A stretch of 64,000 bases of DNA, taken from assembly GCA_963747535.1 (NCBI GenBank), contig CAVVFX010000017.1, forward strand, positions 744,001 to 808,000, written 5' to 3'. Under the pieces are notes generated by a model. That model was not told where the DNA came from. It saw only the letters and a list, made by a program, of their open reading frames with translations, and searched no databases. This DNA is from CAVVFX01 sp963747535 (GTDB taxonomy: Bacteria > Acidobacteriota > Terriglobia > Bryobacterales > Bryobacteraceae). Numbering within the stretch: position 1 is the first letter of the stretch; each line of letters begins with the position of its first letter. A program made the translations under genes and the position numbers. Below are positions 37,801 to 45,485 of this stretch, piece by piece.

Positions 37801-37996
37801 TCAATGCCCGGTATCTTATTCCGGGCTGGCCCCGGGTCTGGTGGGCGTCTGGCAGATCAACGTGCAAGTCTCGCAAAACGTTGTGCCGACCTCCAGCGCG
37901 CCAGGCCACGTTTCGGAGCTGATTGTATTCCAGAACGGTACACCTTCGAGCAGCGCGGCGTTGTACGGTATCCAGGTCACCGTCTGGGTCAAGTAG
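34811..37996 (+). CDS. Secreted NHL-repeat protein with TIGR03437-type C-terminus
   Basis: 1061 residues from an ATG with GGAG six bases upstream and signal peptide KYYRHLLITVAVCSFISITYG. About twelve NHL-type units follow, recognised by phrases such as HIYVADTSNNRVLGW, LYVIDAGNNRILRFP, LWVADVGNQRVLQF, LYIADTYNNRILCF, LYVADTGNGRVLRFP and LYVVDSGNNRVLVF. These would form one or two beta-propellers. The last 230 residues are the Solibacter-type domain (TIVSLFSEGGQFGAG, LPTTLQAIQAQLNGAALPLYYV, INLLIPNNAP, GLVGVWQINVQV). Likely a surface binding protein. A stable hairpin with a T-rich tail follows. Confidence 0.85.
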   Translation: MKYYRHLLITVAVCSFISITYGQETLNPSATRAIGAPRLEQLGGITNIQPNLVEGRELNGPQGIALDLSTNPPHIYVADTSNNRVLGWKSATTFANGAYADIVIGQNDLLTTTPQGPGNSSSTLKSSGFTAPMGMAVDGGGNLYVIDAGNNRILRFPTPFTQTSGQLPNMVIGQQNFLSNTPNSGGVSASTLEFANGAGVFEAYMKFDSSGNLWVADVGNQRVLQFQASDLAAGKNGPAAVLVLGQPDFTTNALTLPYDPTSTSVLNYPTGIAFDQSGGRLYVTESQPNGTGANGTSTGPIRSRVLVFQPPFATNKPAQRIIGTVTASNPVQPPVISAEQFSNGAAASFNINDNIAVADTNNNRILVFPPFQQFTSDTLTQNAQVVIGQADFNSGKPNRGNADANSNTLQTPVDAAFAPGSQSAAGDSAGELYIADAGNNRVIVVPVIPNSTTLGFNSAVRLLGQQQYSEQAPNYIEGREFHFADNGGAADAGIAVDNNSNPPHLYIADTYNNRILCFVDYRSVTTGSTATFVIGQPDLNHSDINYPAGTSNTQNQGGLFRPTGLAVDPANGNLYVADTGNGRVLRFPAPFLQPSNVNQTPDLVLGQANFTTKITDVSASRMAAPYGIAFVPGTGLLVADIVDNRVLLFAGATGSSFVSGMAATKVWGQANFTTAASGSVDNRFSGPHGVAVDSGQRLYVVDSGNNRVLVFDNVQTAGTDPHSLVSIAGLAGAGGALNQPRSIFITTMTPQVPADQIWIGDSSRALRFSGGYTSLFTSNFTPDAVIPEAGALGLTLDGYGALYVSDATNRTVIHYIALSALNGASYITSRPALAPNTIVSLFSEGGQFGAGTQSFSTLPLPTTLQAIQAQLNGAALPLYYVSPSQINLLIPNNAPTSGTADLQVVRTDNGQVLGDTTITLTTAAPGLFTANGSGTGQVAALNQDNSANTSSNPIARGSILQVYGTGVGFIPGAPNDGSAVSTATPSPQAATAYINGIQCPVSYSGLAPGLVGVWQINVQVSQNVVPTSSAPGHVSELIVFQNGTPSSSAALYGIQVTVWVK

Positions 37997-38013
37997 TGGA
38001 TTGCAATTCGCCA

Positions 38014-38060
38014 GCCGCTCTCGACTGCCGCGTTAGTGGCGTCCAGAGCGGCTTTCCTTT
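38014..38060 (+). terminator. Terminator-like hairpin after the NHL gene
   Basis: Outer stem GCCGCTCT (38014-38021) pairs with AGAGCGGC (38045-38052), with inner GAC/GTC and GCC/GGC pairs, followed by TTTCCTTTT. It lies 18 bases after the NHL stop and before the small gene at 38079. Confidence 0.75.
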
Positions 38061-38078
38061 TCCGGGAGCCGATGATTC

Positions 38079-38324
38079 ATGAGTGTCTACGAGGATCGCC
38101 AGGAAGAGCTGGAAAAGCACGAATTTATGATGGGCGTGCCGCGTGGCAGGCTAGCTGTTACTCTGGATATCCTGACCGATGCCCTGGTGCTGGTCGGACA
38201 ACACGGGGTCTATTGCCAAAGCGCCCGGCAGCCCGGTAAACCCGCCATGGACATCCAGATGATCACCCAGTCGATCAGCGATGCCAAAGAGTTGATCAGT
38301 AGCGTCCTGGAGGAGCTGAAGTGA
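38079..38324 (+). CDS. Small helical protein, unknown function
   Basis: 81 residues (MSVYEDRQEELEKHEFMMGV ... ISSVLEELK), acidic and predicted largely alpha-helical, without signal peptide. GGGAG lies upstream of the ATG at a longish distance. It follows the NHL-gene terminator and is followed at once by tandem GTYRTCC heptamers. No family recognised. The composition and codon pattern favour a real gene, but evidence is limited to an intact frame and ribosome site. Confidence 0.55.
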   Translation: MSVYEDRQEELEKHEFMMGVPRGRLAVTLDILTDALVLVGQHGVYCQSARQPGKPAMDIQMITQSISDAKELISSVLEELK

Positions 38325-38325
38325 C

Positions 38326-38346
38326 GTCGTCCGTTATCCGTTATTC
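38326..38346 (+). repeat. Tandem heptamers GTCGTCC-GTTATCC-GTTATTC
   Basis: Three head-to-tail heptamers directly after the stop of the 81-aa gene, matching the units of the larger inverted heptamer array at 48015-48073. Confidence 0.6.
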
Positions 38347-38371
38347 GTTGCACGTGACCGCGGAGCAGCGT

Positions 38372-40651
38372 TCACATTCTCTCCGCTTCCGCCCCTTTCA
38401 CCACCACTTCGACGGTCTTCACCCCTAAGTACGGATGCCGCGCCGTGAGGCGGATGACTCCAGGCGTTTGCTTCGCCTTCAACCAGATCGCTCCGACCCC
38501 GCCCATCAGGCCGAACGGATTCTCTCCTACGATTTCACCGGGGCCCTCGACGGTCAACGCAATCCCGCCGGATGCGAATTGGCGGATGTTGCCGAACTCG
38601 TCGGTTACCTTGAGGAGGACTCGCGTGGCGTCGCTGCCATCGCCGGCCAGTTCGCGATCGTCGGGATCGACGTGCCATTGCGCATCAGCGCCGCGACCCG
38701 ACATCATGCGCGTGATCACCAACTTGCCGCCAATGTAGCCCTCGATTTTGAGATCGCCCCAACGGTCGAAACGATTGCGCGCCAGATCGGCCATAAACGG
38801 AGGGTGCGGCAGATTCGGGAACGTCTGACGGTCCGGATCGAGCTCGGCGTAGGGGCTTCCGTTGTAGAACAATTTCAGATGATCGCAATTGGAAAGGATC
38901 GGCACCAGGCCCGGTCCATTGCCCTGGGGCTTATCGCCCCACGACCAGTCGAATCCCGGCTCCAACACAATCTCTTCGGAGGGGTCGATCTGGGACTTGT
39001 AAACATAGCCGGCCGCTTTGGGGACGCGGAAGATGTCGGCCACGCCGTGATAGCAGATGCGGTCGCCGGAGCCGAAATAATCATGTGATGCGTAATCGAA
39101 GGCGCACCACCCGATCCCGCCGGCATAGCGATCGTCCCCCGCAAGTTGGTTATGCACGCGGGCATGCCGGATGACGTGCTCAGCCACGCGTTCCACGTTG
39201 TCGATCCGCTTGGTGGAATACATGTGGCCGTTGAACTCGGTGTTGAGATAACAGGGATGATTCGGCGGGCGGAGCGGAAAGCCGAAATCGTTCATGGTGA
39301 AGACGTCTTCGAGCAGTTCGGAATTGTAATTGTTGCGGATTCCGCCGGTCTGGCGGGAGGGGTCGAGTTTGTGGGCGAGGGAATTGGTGCGCGCGTAGAA
39401 GTCGTGATTGTCGGGAGACTCATTGATGCGTACGCCCCAGAGCACGATGGAAGGATGATTCCAGTCACGCCGGATCATATCTTCGACATTCTTGACCGCG
39501 AGATCCTGCCACGCCGGACCGCCGATGAACTGCCAACCCGGGATCTCCTCGAGCACCAGCAGGCCAACGTCGTCGCAAGCGTTGAGGAAATGCGGCGATT
39601 GCGGGTAATGCGATGTGCGGACGATATTGCATCCCAGGTCCTTGCGCAGGACGATGGCATCCCGGCGCTGAACTCGCGCGGGCATCGCACCGCCGGTATA
39701 GGGATACGTCTGGTGACGGTTCAGGCCGCGCAGTTTGACGTGCCGGCCATTCAGGAAGAAGCCTTTTTCGGTGAAGCGAGCTTCGCGGAAGCCGATTCGG
39801 ACGGTATACTCGTCGGCTAAATTGCTACCGGTGACGCGCACTACGATGCTGTAGAGCTGCGGGCGGGGTAAGTCCCAGAGATCGATGGCCGGGAGGTCCG
39901 AGAGAACCAGATCGTGGAAGTCTGCGTTAGTGCCGGGGAGGATATGAGTGACGGATTTTAGAACGCCTTCGCCATCGCGCAGTTCGGCGGTCAGAGTGAG
40001 GGGAGTGGAACTCGAGGCGCCGCCCAGGAAGCAGCGAACCAACACACGACGGCTCGACTCCATCACGTCCACCGGCTGGGCGAAGACATTCTCGATGAAC
40101 GTCGGCGGCACCGCGCGGATGTGGGCTTCGCGGTAGATTCCGCCAAAGGTCAGGTAGTCGACCTTGTTGCCGAAAGGCGGAATATCTTTGCGTTCGGTCG
40201 AGTCGAGCTCGATGGCGAGTACGTTGTCGCCGGACCAATTGATATGCGGCGTGAGATCGAACGAAAAAGGAGTGTATCCGCCGAGGTGTTCGCCTAGCTT
40301 GTGGCCGTTGAAGGTGACCGTGGCGGCAATCATGGCGCCGTCGAAGTCCACGAAGATGCGGTGCGATTTCAGGTCAGCCGGAAAGCGAATGTGGCGGCGA
40401 TAGATCGAGATGAACTCGTAGCTCTTATCGTCAAAGCCGTGCCAGGGGAGCACAACGTTCGTGTGGGGGAGCGTGACACGCTCGAAACTCCCGTCGTTGA
40501 AACCAGGAGCGGACGCGCCCTCGACATTCTTACCGCCGTAAAGCCAGTTGCGGCTCAGCCGGAAGACGCGGCGTTGAGTGGGCTGCGGAACGGCAGCCAT
40601 GGCGGCTAGACCGGCGCCGCCAGCCATAAGAAAAGTTCTGCGATCGAGCAC
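38372..40651 (-). CDS. Tat-exported glycoside hydrolase family 2 (beta-galactosidase-like)
   Basis: 759 residues from a GTG at 40651, chosen because it gives a twin-arginine signal (DRRTFLMAGGAGLAAMAA). Order: sugar-binding jelly-roll (FDGAMIAATVTFNGHKLGEH, GGYTPFSFDLTPHI), Ig-like domain, then the TIM barrel (FFLNGRHVKLRGLNRHQTYP, DLGCNIVRTSHYPQS). The acid/base Glu lies in NHPSIVLWGVRINES (about residue 411) and a nucleophile candidate in CYLNTEFNGH (about 471). C-terminal beta domains follow (VLLKVTDEFGNIRQFASGGI). It should cleave a beta-linked sugar in the periplasm; exact specificity is unclear. Confidence 0.9.
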   Translation of the reverse strand: MLDRRTFLMAGGAGLAAMAAVPQPTQRRVFRLSRNWLYGGKNVEGASAPGFNDGSFERVTLPHTNVVLPWHGFDDKSYEFISIYRRHIRFPADLKSHRIFVDFDGAMIAATVTFNGHKLGEHLGGYTPFSFDLTPHINWSGDNVLAIELDSTERKDIPPFGNKVDYLTFGGIYREAHIRAVPPTFIENVFAQPVDVMESSRRVLVRCFLGGASSSTPLTLTAELRDGEGVLKSVTHILPGTNADFHDLVLSDLPAIDLWDLPRPQLYSIVVRVTGSNLADEYTVRIGFREARFTEKGFFLNGRHVKLRGLNRHQTYPYTGGAMPARVQRRDAIVLRKDLGCNIVRTSHYPQSPHFLNACDDVGLLVLEEIPGWQFIGGPAWQDLAVKNVEDMIRRDWNHPSIVLWGVRINESPDNHDFYARTNSLAHKLDPSRQTGGIRNNYNSELLEDVFTMNDFGFPLRPPNHPCYLNTEFNGHMYSTKRIDNVERVAEHVIRHARVHNQLAGDDRYAGGIGWCAFDYASHDYFGSGDRICYHGVADIFRVPKAAGYVYKSQIDPSEEIVLEPGFDWSWGDKPQGNGPGLVPILSNCDHLKLFYNGSPYAELDPDRQTFPNLPHPPFMADLARNRFDRWGDLKIEGYIGGKLVITRMMSGRGADAQWHVDPDDRELAGDGSDATRVLLKVTDEFGNIRQFASGGIALTVEGPGEIVGENPFGLMGGVGAIWLKAKQTPGVIRLTARHPYLGVKTVEVVVKGAEAERM

Positions 40652-40758
40652 GTTATGAGCTTCCCACACGTTGGAAGGGGAGTTGACAATAAGATTACGA
40701 TCACGCGGCTGCCGCACCCTCTGAAGTCTGTTCTTGCAGTTTGGCCGTTTCAGCCAAA

Positions 40759-40826
40759 CCGTGGCGCAGACCATCGTCTTTTGTGGTCTGCGGGCTGCTC
40801 AGTAGCCTTACAGACTGAAGTCTGTT
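40759..40826 (+). repeat. 48-bp palindromic repeat copy D with adjacent ACAGACT/AGTCTGT palindrome
   Basis: Copy D (40759-40807) reads CCGTGGCGCAGACCATCG then TCTTTTGTGGTCTGCGGG then CTGCTCAGTAGCC. Immediately beside it, ACAGACT-GA-AGTCTGT (40811-40826) belongs to a second palindrome family; a partial copy (TGAAGTCTGTTCT) lies near 40723. All sit between the DeoC-like stop and the GH2 start. Confidence 0.7.
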
Positions 40827-40840
40827 CTACAAGTGCCAGC

Positions 40841-41533
40841 CTATGGATTGGGGGTTGCGGTGGGTTGGGGCGGCGCGAGAATCACTTCGGGATTTTCGCA
40901 GCCGAACCGGGTACAGCCCGCCTGATGTAGTTTTTCGAGTTCGGCTCGAGACGCGACTAATGCGTACTTGAGGCCAATGTCCTCGGCAAAATGGGGGCGC
41001 AGCGCCGGAACGTCCGCTTCGTTCGAAACCACCGCAAAGTCGGGGCCCACGCGGGAGCAAATGCGGGCACCGACCAGCTTGGTTTCATAGTTGAGAACGC
41101 CGGCAGGGAACACGATCTTGATTACGGCGCCTTCCTTGTGGCAGGCTTCGACCGCCTGCAATAGCTCCATCTCGATGTATTGGAACTGGCGCGAGAGCAG
41201 GCGCGAGGGATTGAGGACGAAGTCGATCTCTTTGGCTCCCCGGCGGAGCAGATCGCGGGTTTCGTAGAGTTTGACGCCCGTGGTCTGGTCGCCGTAAGGC
41301 CAACCGCAGACGCTGCCCACGCGAACGCCGGTGCGGACAGCCGCATCCACATCGCAGGGCCGCACGATGCAACAGTGCACGGCCAGACGTACCGCGCGCT
41401 CACAAGCATCGATCACCTGCCCCTCGGTCCATTCCGGCCGCAGCAGGTTGTAGTCGAGGAGGGTGTTGTAGGACGGGGCGGGCTTACCAGATTCAGGTTC
41501 GCTCGAACTCGCCGGCAGAGGAGAGTTGGTCAT
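40841..41533 (-). CDS. DeoC-like protein lacking the Schiff-base lysine
   Basis: 230 residues, the size of deoxyribose-phosphate aldolase, whose normal role is cleaving 2-deoxyribose-5-phosphate. The barrel can be followed: LLDYNLLRPEWTEGQVIDAC, VGSVCGWPYGDQTTGVKLYE, KEIDFVLNPSRLLS (holding the usual catalytic Asp), VIKIVFPAGVLNYET. Where active enzymes have DFIKTSTG it reads DFAVVSNEAD, so the reactive lysine is missing, and the terminal SGGIR segment is also changed (YALVASRAEL). It starts inside the cpoB stop (ATGA) and so belongs to the tol-pal operon. Either a pseudoenzyme or an aldolase-fold protein of new function. Confidence 0.75.
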   Translation of the reverse strand: MTNSPLPASSSEPESGKPAPSYNTLLDYNLLRPEWTEGQVIDACERAVRLAVHCCIVRPCDVDAAVRTGVRVGSVCGWPYGDQTTGVKLYETRDLLRRGAKEIDFVLNPSRLLSRQFQYIEMELLQAVEACHKEGAVIKIVFPAGVLNYETKLVGARICSRVGPDFAVVSNEADVPALRPHFAEDIGLKYALVASRAELEKLHQAGCTRFGCENPEVILAPPQPTATPNP

Positions 41534-42420
41534 TTCTTCTTCGCCGGCGTGTTAAAACCCAACGCTTTCATCTGCTCCCGGGCGCGGTCCGCCGCCGCGG
41601 AGTGTGGATATTGCTGGATCACCGAGAGGAATTCCTTACGTGCGTCCCGGCTGCGGCCCATTTTCACCAGAGCCAGGCCCTTGTAATAGAAGGCGTCGGC
41701 GGTCCTGTCGCCTTTGGGATATTGCTCCAGGACGGCATCATAGTCTTTAACGGCTTGATCGAAATCGCCCTTGGACGCGTGGATGCTCCCGATATAGAAC
41801 TGACAAGTCGCCGCCTGGGGTTCCTGCGGATACCACTTGACGCAGTTGCTCCACTCAGAGAGCGCGAGGTCGGGCTTGCCGCCGTTCATATCGCGCATGG
41901 CGTTTTGGTAGAGGGTGTCCAAAGGCACCAACGGAGCCGCGGAAGCGCCAAAGCCTCCGGGCGCATTAGGATCGGTCCCAGTGGGCGGCGGCGGGGCGGG
42001 TGCCTGCATGGCTTGCACCACGTTCTTCAGGTCGTTTAACTGGGTATGCAACTGCTGCATCGATGAGTTCAAGGCCTGGATCGCGTCGTTCAGCGTCTGC
42101 ACCTGGTTGGCAACCTGGTCGAGGCGGGTGTTGAGACCGGCGACAGGAGCCAGTGCCGCATTCATCTCCCGTTTGATCTGTTCGGGAGTGTTGGTCTGCA
42201 TGACGCCGACCGAGGTGGAGATGCGGTTGGAGTTGTCGACGGCCTGCTGGGTGAGCGTTTTCAACGCCGCCATCTGCTGGTCGAACGACCGCTGCAACGT
42301 GCGGATGTCTTCCTGCATCAGGGCCACGTCGCGCTGCAGCACCTCCATGTCTTTGTTGGCTGCGAAAGATGCAGCCGGAACGAGTAGTAGAAGAGTGGTT
42401 ATGGCACCCCGAAGTTTCAT
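41530..42420 (-). CDS. cpoB: Tol-Pal system periplasmic coordinator
   Basis: 296 residues with signal peptide TTLLLLVPAASFAA. An N-terminal coiled coil (DMEVLQRDVALMQEDIRTLQ through about residue 140) is followed by a proline-rich linker (APAPPPPTGTDPNAPGG) and three TPR units (LYQNAMRDMNGGKPDLALSE, FYIGSIHASKGDFDQAVKDY, YYKGLALVKMGRSRDARKEF). This is the YbgF/CpoB architecture; the E. coli protein trimerises by its coil, binds TolA and links septal peptidoglycan synthesis to outer-membrane constriction. It is last in the canonical order after pal, followed by the overlapping DeoC-like gene. Confidence 0.92.
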   Translation of the reverse strand: MKLRGAITTLLLLVPAASFAANKDMEVLQRDVALMQEDIRTLQRSFDQQMAALKTLTQQAVDNSNRISTSVGVMQTNTPEQIKREMNAALAPVAGLNTRLDQVANQVQTLNDAIQALNSSMQQLHTQLNDLKNVVQAMQAPAPPPPTGTDPNAPGGFGASAAPLVPLDTLYQNAMRDMNGGKPDLALSEWSNCVKWYPQEPQAATCQFYIGSIHASKGDFDQAVKDYDAVLEQYPKGDRTADAFYYKGLALVKMGRSRDARKEFLSVIQQYPHSAAADRAREQMKALGFNTPAKKK

Positions 42421-42467
42421 TTGCTTCCCTCACGTACCACAGGCTTCAGCCCGGGCGTTCATTGGGA

Positions 42468-42489
42468 GCGGGCTCAATGTAGAGCCCGC
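42468..42489 (-). other. Intercistronic hairpin between pal and cpoB
   Basis: An 8-bp perfect stem (GCGGGCTC / GAGCCCGC) with a 6-base loop in the only large gap (123 bp) of the tol operon. No T-run, so attenuation or mRNA processing rather than full termination would be expected. Confidence 0.5.
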
Positions 42490-42543
42490 CCATGTCTACT
42501 ATTGTCACAGACTGGGACGCGGCCATCGCCGCGTGTCCAGCGA

Positions 42544-43332
42544 TTACTGGCCGGCGGAGAAATGCGCCCGGCGATTCCGCTGATAGCAATCCTCGGTGGC
42601 TTCGGTGCACACCGGCCGCTCCTTACCGTAACTGACGGTCTTGAGTTTGTCGGACGGTACACCGAGTTGCACCAGGAAGTCTCTGGCTCCCGACGCCCGT
42701 CGGTCGCCGAGGCCGAGGTTGTATTCCGCCGACCCACGTTCATCACAATGTCCTTCCACGATGATGGTGGCAGACGGGAAGTCCGCGAAAATCTGCTTGA
42801 GCGTCGCGGCATCAGCGGTGAGGGCGGACTGAGCATCGCTACGGATATCGTTGCTGTCGTAATCGAAGAAGGCGTCCTGCAGATGCCCGATCTGTTGTTC
42901 GAAGCCCTCCTTGGAGCGCGGCGGCCCCGAGGGAGGTGCTTCCGGCGGGACCGTGACATTCACCGTCGCGGTGGCGGCAGCACTGCCGTTTTCACTGCGA
43001 GCCGTCAGAGTGTAGGTCGTGGAATCGGCCGGAACGATGGTGCGCTGGCCCGAGACATCCACCGACCCGATACCGTGATCGATTATGACCGAGGTTGCAT
43101 TGGTGACGGACCATCTCAGCGTCGCGGACTGACCCCGCTCGACTGTGGTCGGCTCGACGGTAAATGTAGCGACCGTTGGACGCCCCATGCCCTCGTTCGG
43201 ATTCGTGTTCCCGCCAGTTGTCGGCACCGGAGCCGGCGGAGCTGGCGGTACAGTAGGCTTCTTACATCCCACGCTCAGCGTCGCCATCAGGACCATCACG
43301 CCGACTACCCCGCGGGAATTCATCTTCAGCAT
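42544..43332 (-). CDS. pal: Peptidoglycan-associated lipoprotein with an extra Ig-like domain
   Basis: 262 residues; GGAGAG lies six bases before the ATG at 43332. Lipobox LSVGC places lipidation at about residue 22. A proline-rich linker is followed by an Ig-like domain (TFTVEPTTVERGQSATLRWS ... DSTTYTLTARSENGSAAATA) absent from standard Pal (about 170 residues). The OmpA-type domain is then complete: HLQDAFFDYDSNDIR, IIVEGHCDERGSAEYNLGLGDRRA (the Asp/Arg pair that holds diaminopimelate) and VSYGKERPVC. It tethers the outer membrane to peptidoglycan and interacts with TolB encoded just upstream. Confidence 0.93.
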   Translation of the reverse strand: MLKMNSRGVVGVMVLMATLSVGCKKPTVPPAPPAPVPTTGGNTNPNEGMGRPTVATFTVEPTTVERGQSATLRWSVTNATSVIIDHGIGSVDVSGQRTIVPADSTTYTLTARSENGSAAATATVNVTVPPEAPPSGPPRSKEGFEQQIGHLQDAFFDYDSNDIRSDAQSALTADAATLKQIFADFPSATIIVEGHCDERGSAEYNLGLGDRRASGARDFLVQLGVPSDKLKTVSYGKERPVCTEATEDCYQRNRRAHFSAGQ

Positions 43333-43359
43333 CAAATTCTCTCCAGACTTTGTATGAAA

Positions 43360-44703
43360 TTACTTACTCCAAACTGGTTGCCAGTTTTCACCTTGATTAG
43401 TAAGCCGTGTTATTGCCGTGCCATCCGCCAGCATGGACCAGATTTGATGCGAACCGCCGCGGGTGGACATGAATACCAGGTGCCGGCCATCCGGCGCCCA
43501 AACCGGATTCTCATTGCGTCCTTCGCTATGCGTCAGTTGATCATAGCGCTGGGACGCCACGTCCATTAAGAAAACATTCCAGTCTCCTTTAGCATAACCG
43601 CGAGTCCAGGAAAAGAGTATATGCTGTCCGTCGGGATGCCATGACGGATTGGAGGCTTCGCCAGTGCCGTCCGTGATCCGCTTGACGTCCAACCCGTCCG
43701 AATTCATGCTGAAAATCTGCTGCGGACCGGTGCGGCCCGAGACGAATACCAACTGGCCGGGATTTTTGGGATTCACTTTCGGCTCCGTCTCGATGAAATT
43801 GGAATGGGAGACTCGTACGAGTGCGCCACCGGTGATGGTCGACCGGAAGATCTGTTCGGGACCGCCTCCGAGCGTCGAGGAGAAATAGAGCAGTTTGCCA
43901 TCCGGCGTGAAAGCCGGGGTCGCGTTGATGGATGCGCTGGGATTCAAAAAGCCACGCAGGCGTCCGCTGGCGGTCTCGAGGATATCGATCTGCGGACGGC
44001 CGGTGCGGAAGCTGGTATAGGCCAGCAGGGTGCCATCGGGCGAGATGCCTGGCGTGATATTGATACTGCGCGAATGAGTTAGCTGGTGCTGATTGGAGCC
44101 GTCGTAATCCATAGCCCAGATTTCCTTATTGCCGGTCCGGTTGGAGACAAAAAAAATCTTGCTGCCGGCGAGGCAGGGGGCGCCGAAAGCCACCGTGACG
44201 TCGCAGGCGAAGTCGTGGGCGGCTTTGCGGGCGCCGTTGTCGTCCATGGAGTCGAAATAGCGCTTGGCCATCATCTGCGCGCCCGCGATCGGTTGGCGGG
44301 CATCGAAGAGATAGCCGTAGACGACGAAGGTGCCGTTCTGATCGGCTGCGTAGCCGAAGGCCAGATGACTCGCATTCACGGGAGGGCCGGACCAGTCCGG
44401 CAGGGCGAGTCCCATGCCGCTCTCAGGCCGCAGGTCCGCGGGCTGCTGGGGTGCTTGTTGGGGGTAGTAGCTCTTTGCGGCCATGTCGAATAAGCCGGAA
44501 CTCTGGAGGTCCGAGAAAACCGTTCCGTTGAACGTGGACATGAAGGCTGCCGCTTTGCCCGAAGCCTTGAAGTCAGTGACCGCCAGTTTGGGTCTGCCGC
44601 CTTTGCCGATGATGTCGCCATGAAGGTCGGCCTCCTGGGGATGGGCGACAGAGGCGAACAGCAGGGCCAGGAGCCACGAGAGGAGGGGAGGTCTATGAGT
44701 CAT
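43360..44703 (-). CDS. tolB: Tol-Pal periplasmic beta-propeller protein
   Basis: 447 residues with signal peptide LLSWLLALLFASVAHPQ. The N-terminal D1 domain (KLAVTDFKASGKAAAFMSTF ... AKRYFDSMDDNGARKAAHDF) is followed by a six-bladed WD40-like propeller with TolB phrases such as IFFVSNRTGNKEIWAMDYDG, GISPDGTLLAYTSFRTGRPQ, PSWHPDGQHILFSW and PVWAPDGRHLVFMSTRGGSH. It cycles between Pal and TolA in outer-membrane maintenance. Start overlaps tolA by 4 bases (ATGA), and pal follows after 27 bases. Confidence 0.95.
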   Translation of the reverse strand: MTHRPPLLSWLLALLFASVAHPQEADLHGDIIGKGGRPKLAVTDFKASGKAAAFMSTFNGTVFSDLQSSGLFDMAAKSYYPQQAPQQPADLRPESGMGLALPDWSGPPVNASHLAFGYAADQNGTFVVYGYLFDARQPIAGAQMMAKRYFDSMDDNGARKAAHDFACDVTVAFGAPCLAGSKIFFVSNRTGNKEIWAMDYDGSNQHQLTHSRSINITPGISPDGTLLAYTSFRTGRPQIDILETASGRLRGFLNPSASINATPAFTPDGKLLYFSSTLGGGPEQIFRSTITGGALVRVSHSNFIETEPKVNPKNPGQLVFVSGRTGPQQIFSMNSDGLDVKRITDGTGEASNPSWHPDGQHILFSWTRGYAKGDWNVFLMDVASQRYDQLTHSEGRNENPVWAPDGRHLVFMSTRGGSHQIWSMLADGTAITRLTNQGENWQPVWSK

Positions 44704-45485
44704 TGCTGTAGCTCGAAGTTAAGGTCTACGTTGATTGAGTTGTAGGGGAAGCCGCGCGGGAACTGCGGGAGGGGGACAGCATCCAGCACCGCACGTTGTG
44801 CCGAGGTATCCAGAGTGTAACTGCCGCTCGGTTGGATCAGTTTCAGGTTCTGCACGGTGCCGTCACGCATCAACGTGAACCGTACAATAGCGCGCGCGTG
44901 AGGCCGCGAGGTCACGTCCGACCGGTTCCATTTCTGGCCCACGCGATCGAAAATCTGCTGGGCGTACCAGCCATATTGATCACCGAACGGGTTGGATGGG
45001 CCGACTCCAATGCCATTGGTCCCTTGGATCCCGAAGTCCGGCGACTTCATCGCCTGAGGAGTGTCGGAAAAGATCTGATTCTTCTTGTAAGGTATATCCG
45101 GCAGGAAGGGATTCGAGGCCGCTCTCTCGATCTTCTTGGGCTTATCCTTGACCTTGGTGGGGATTTTGATCGCGTCCGGCGGTGGAGCTTTTTCTTTCAC
45201 CACCGGCTTGTCGACGGGTTTGGGCTCCGGCTTCTGCGGTACGGTCGACTGGGTATCGTTCGCGACGCGGTTTTCGGGACCCTCCCGCTGCGGAATCGGG
45301 ATTTTCTTGACGATCTCGACCCCGATCGCGCCCGAATTATGGGTCGGACTGCCTAGCGTGACTGGTTTGGGCAGCAGCATCGGTGCAACCACAACCAACG
45401 CGAGAATGGCGCCATGGAACAGGAGGGATTCCGTGAATGGGACGCCCATCGGATCGCGTTGGTCGAGAATATCAGTGCCTGGCAT
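44700..45485 (-). CDS. tolA: TolA/TonB-like energy-transducing protein
   Basis: 261 residues. One N-terminal membrane helix (ESLLFHGAILALVVVAPMLLP) with the Ser-His helix-face residues used to contact TolQ/R, a Pro/Lys-rich periplasmic linker (EPKPVDKPVVKEKAPPPD), and a TonB-type C-terminal domain (RPHARAIVRFTLMRDGTVQNLKL ... DAVPLPQFPRGFPY). Position between tolR and tolB argues for TolA function although the C-terminal fold is TonB-like, as is common outside proteobacteria. It overlaps tolR by 14 bases. Confidence 0.88.
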   Translation of the reverse strand: MPGTDILDQRDPMGVPFTESLLFHGAILALVVVAPMLLPKPVTLGSPTHNSGAIGVEIVKKIPIPQREGPENRVANDTQSTVPQKPEPKPVDKPVVKEKAPPPDAIKIPTKVKDKPKKIERAASNPFLPDIPYKKNQIFSDTPQAMKSPDFGIQGTNGIGVGPSNPFGDQYGWYAQQIFDRVGQKWNRSDVTSRPHARAIVRFTLMRDGTVQNLKLIQPSGSYTLDTSAQRAVLDAVPLPQFPRGFPYNSINVDLNFELQQ

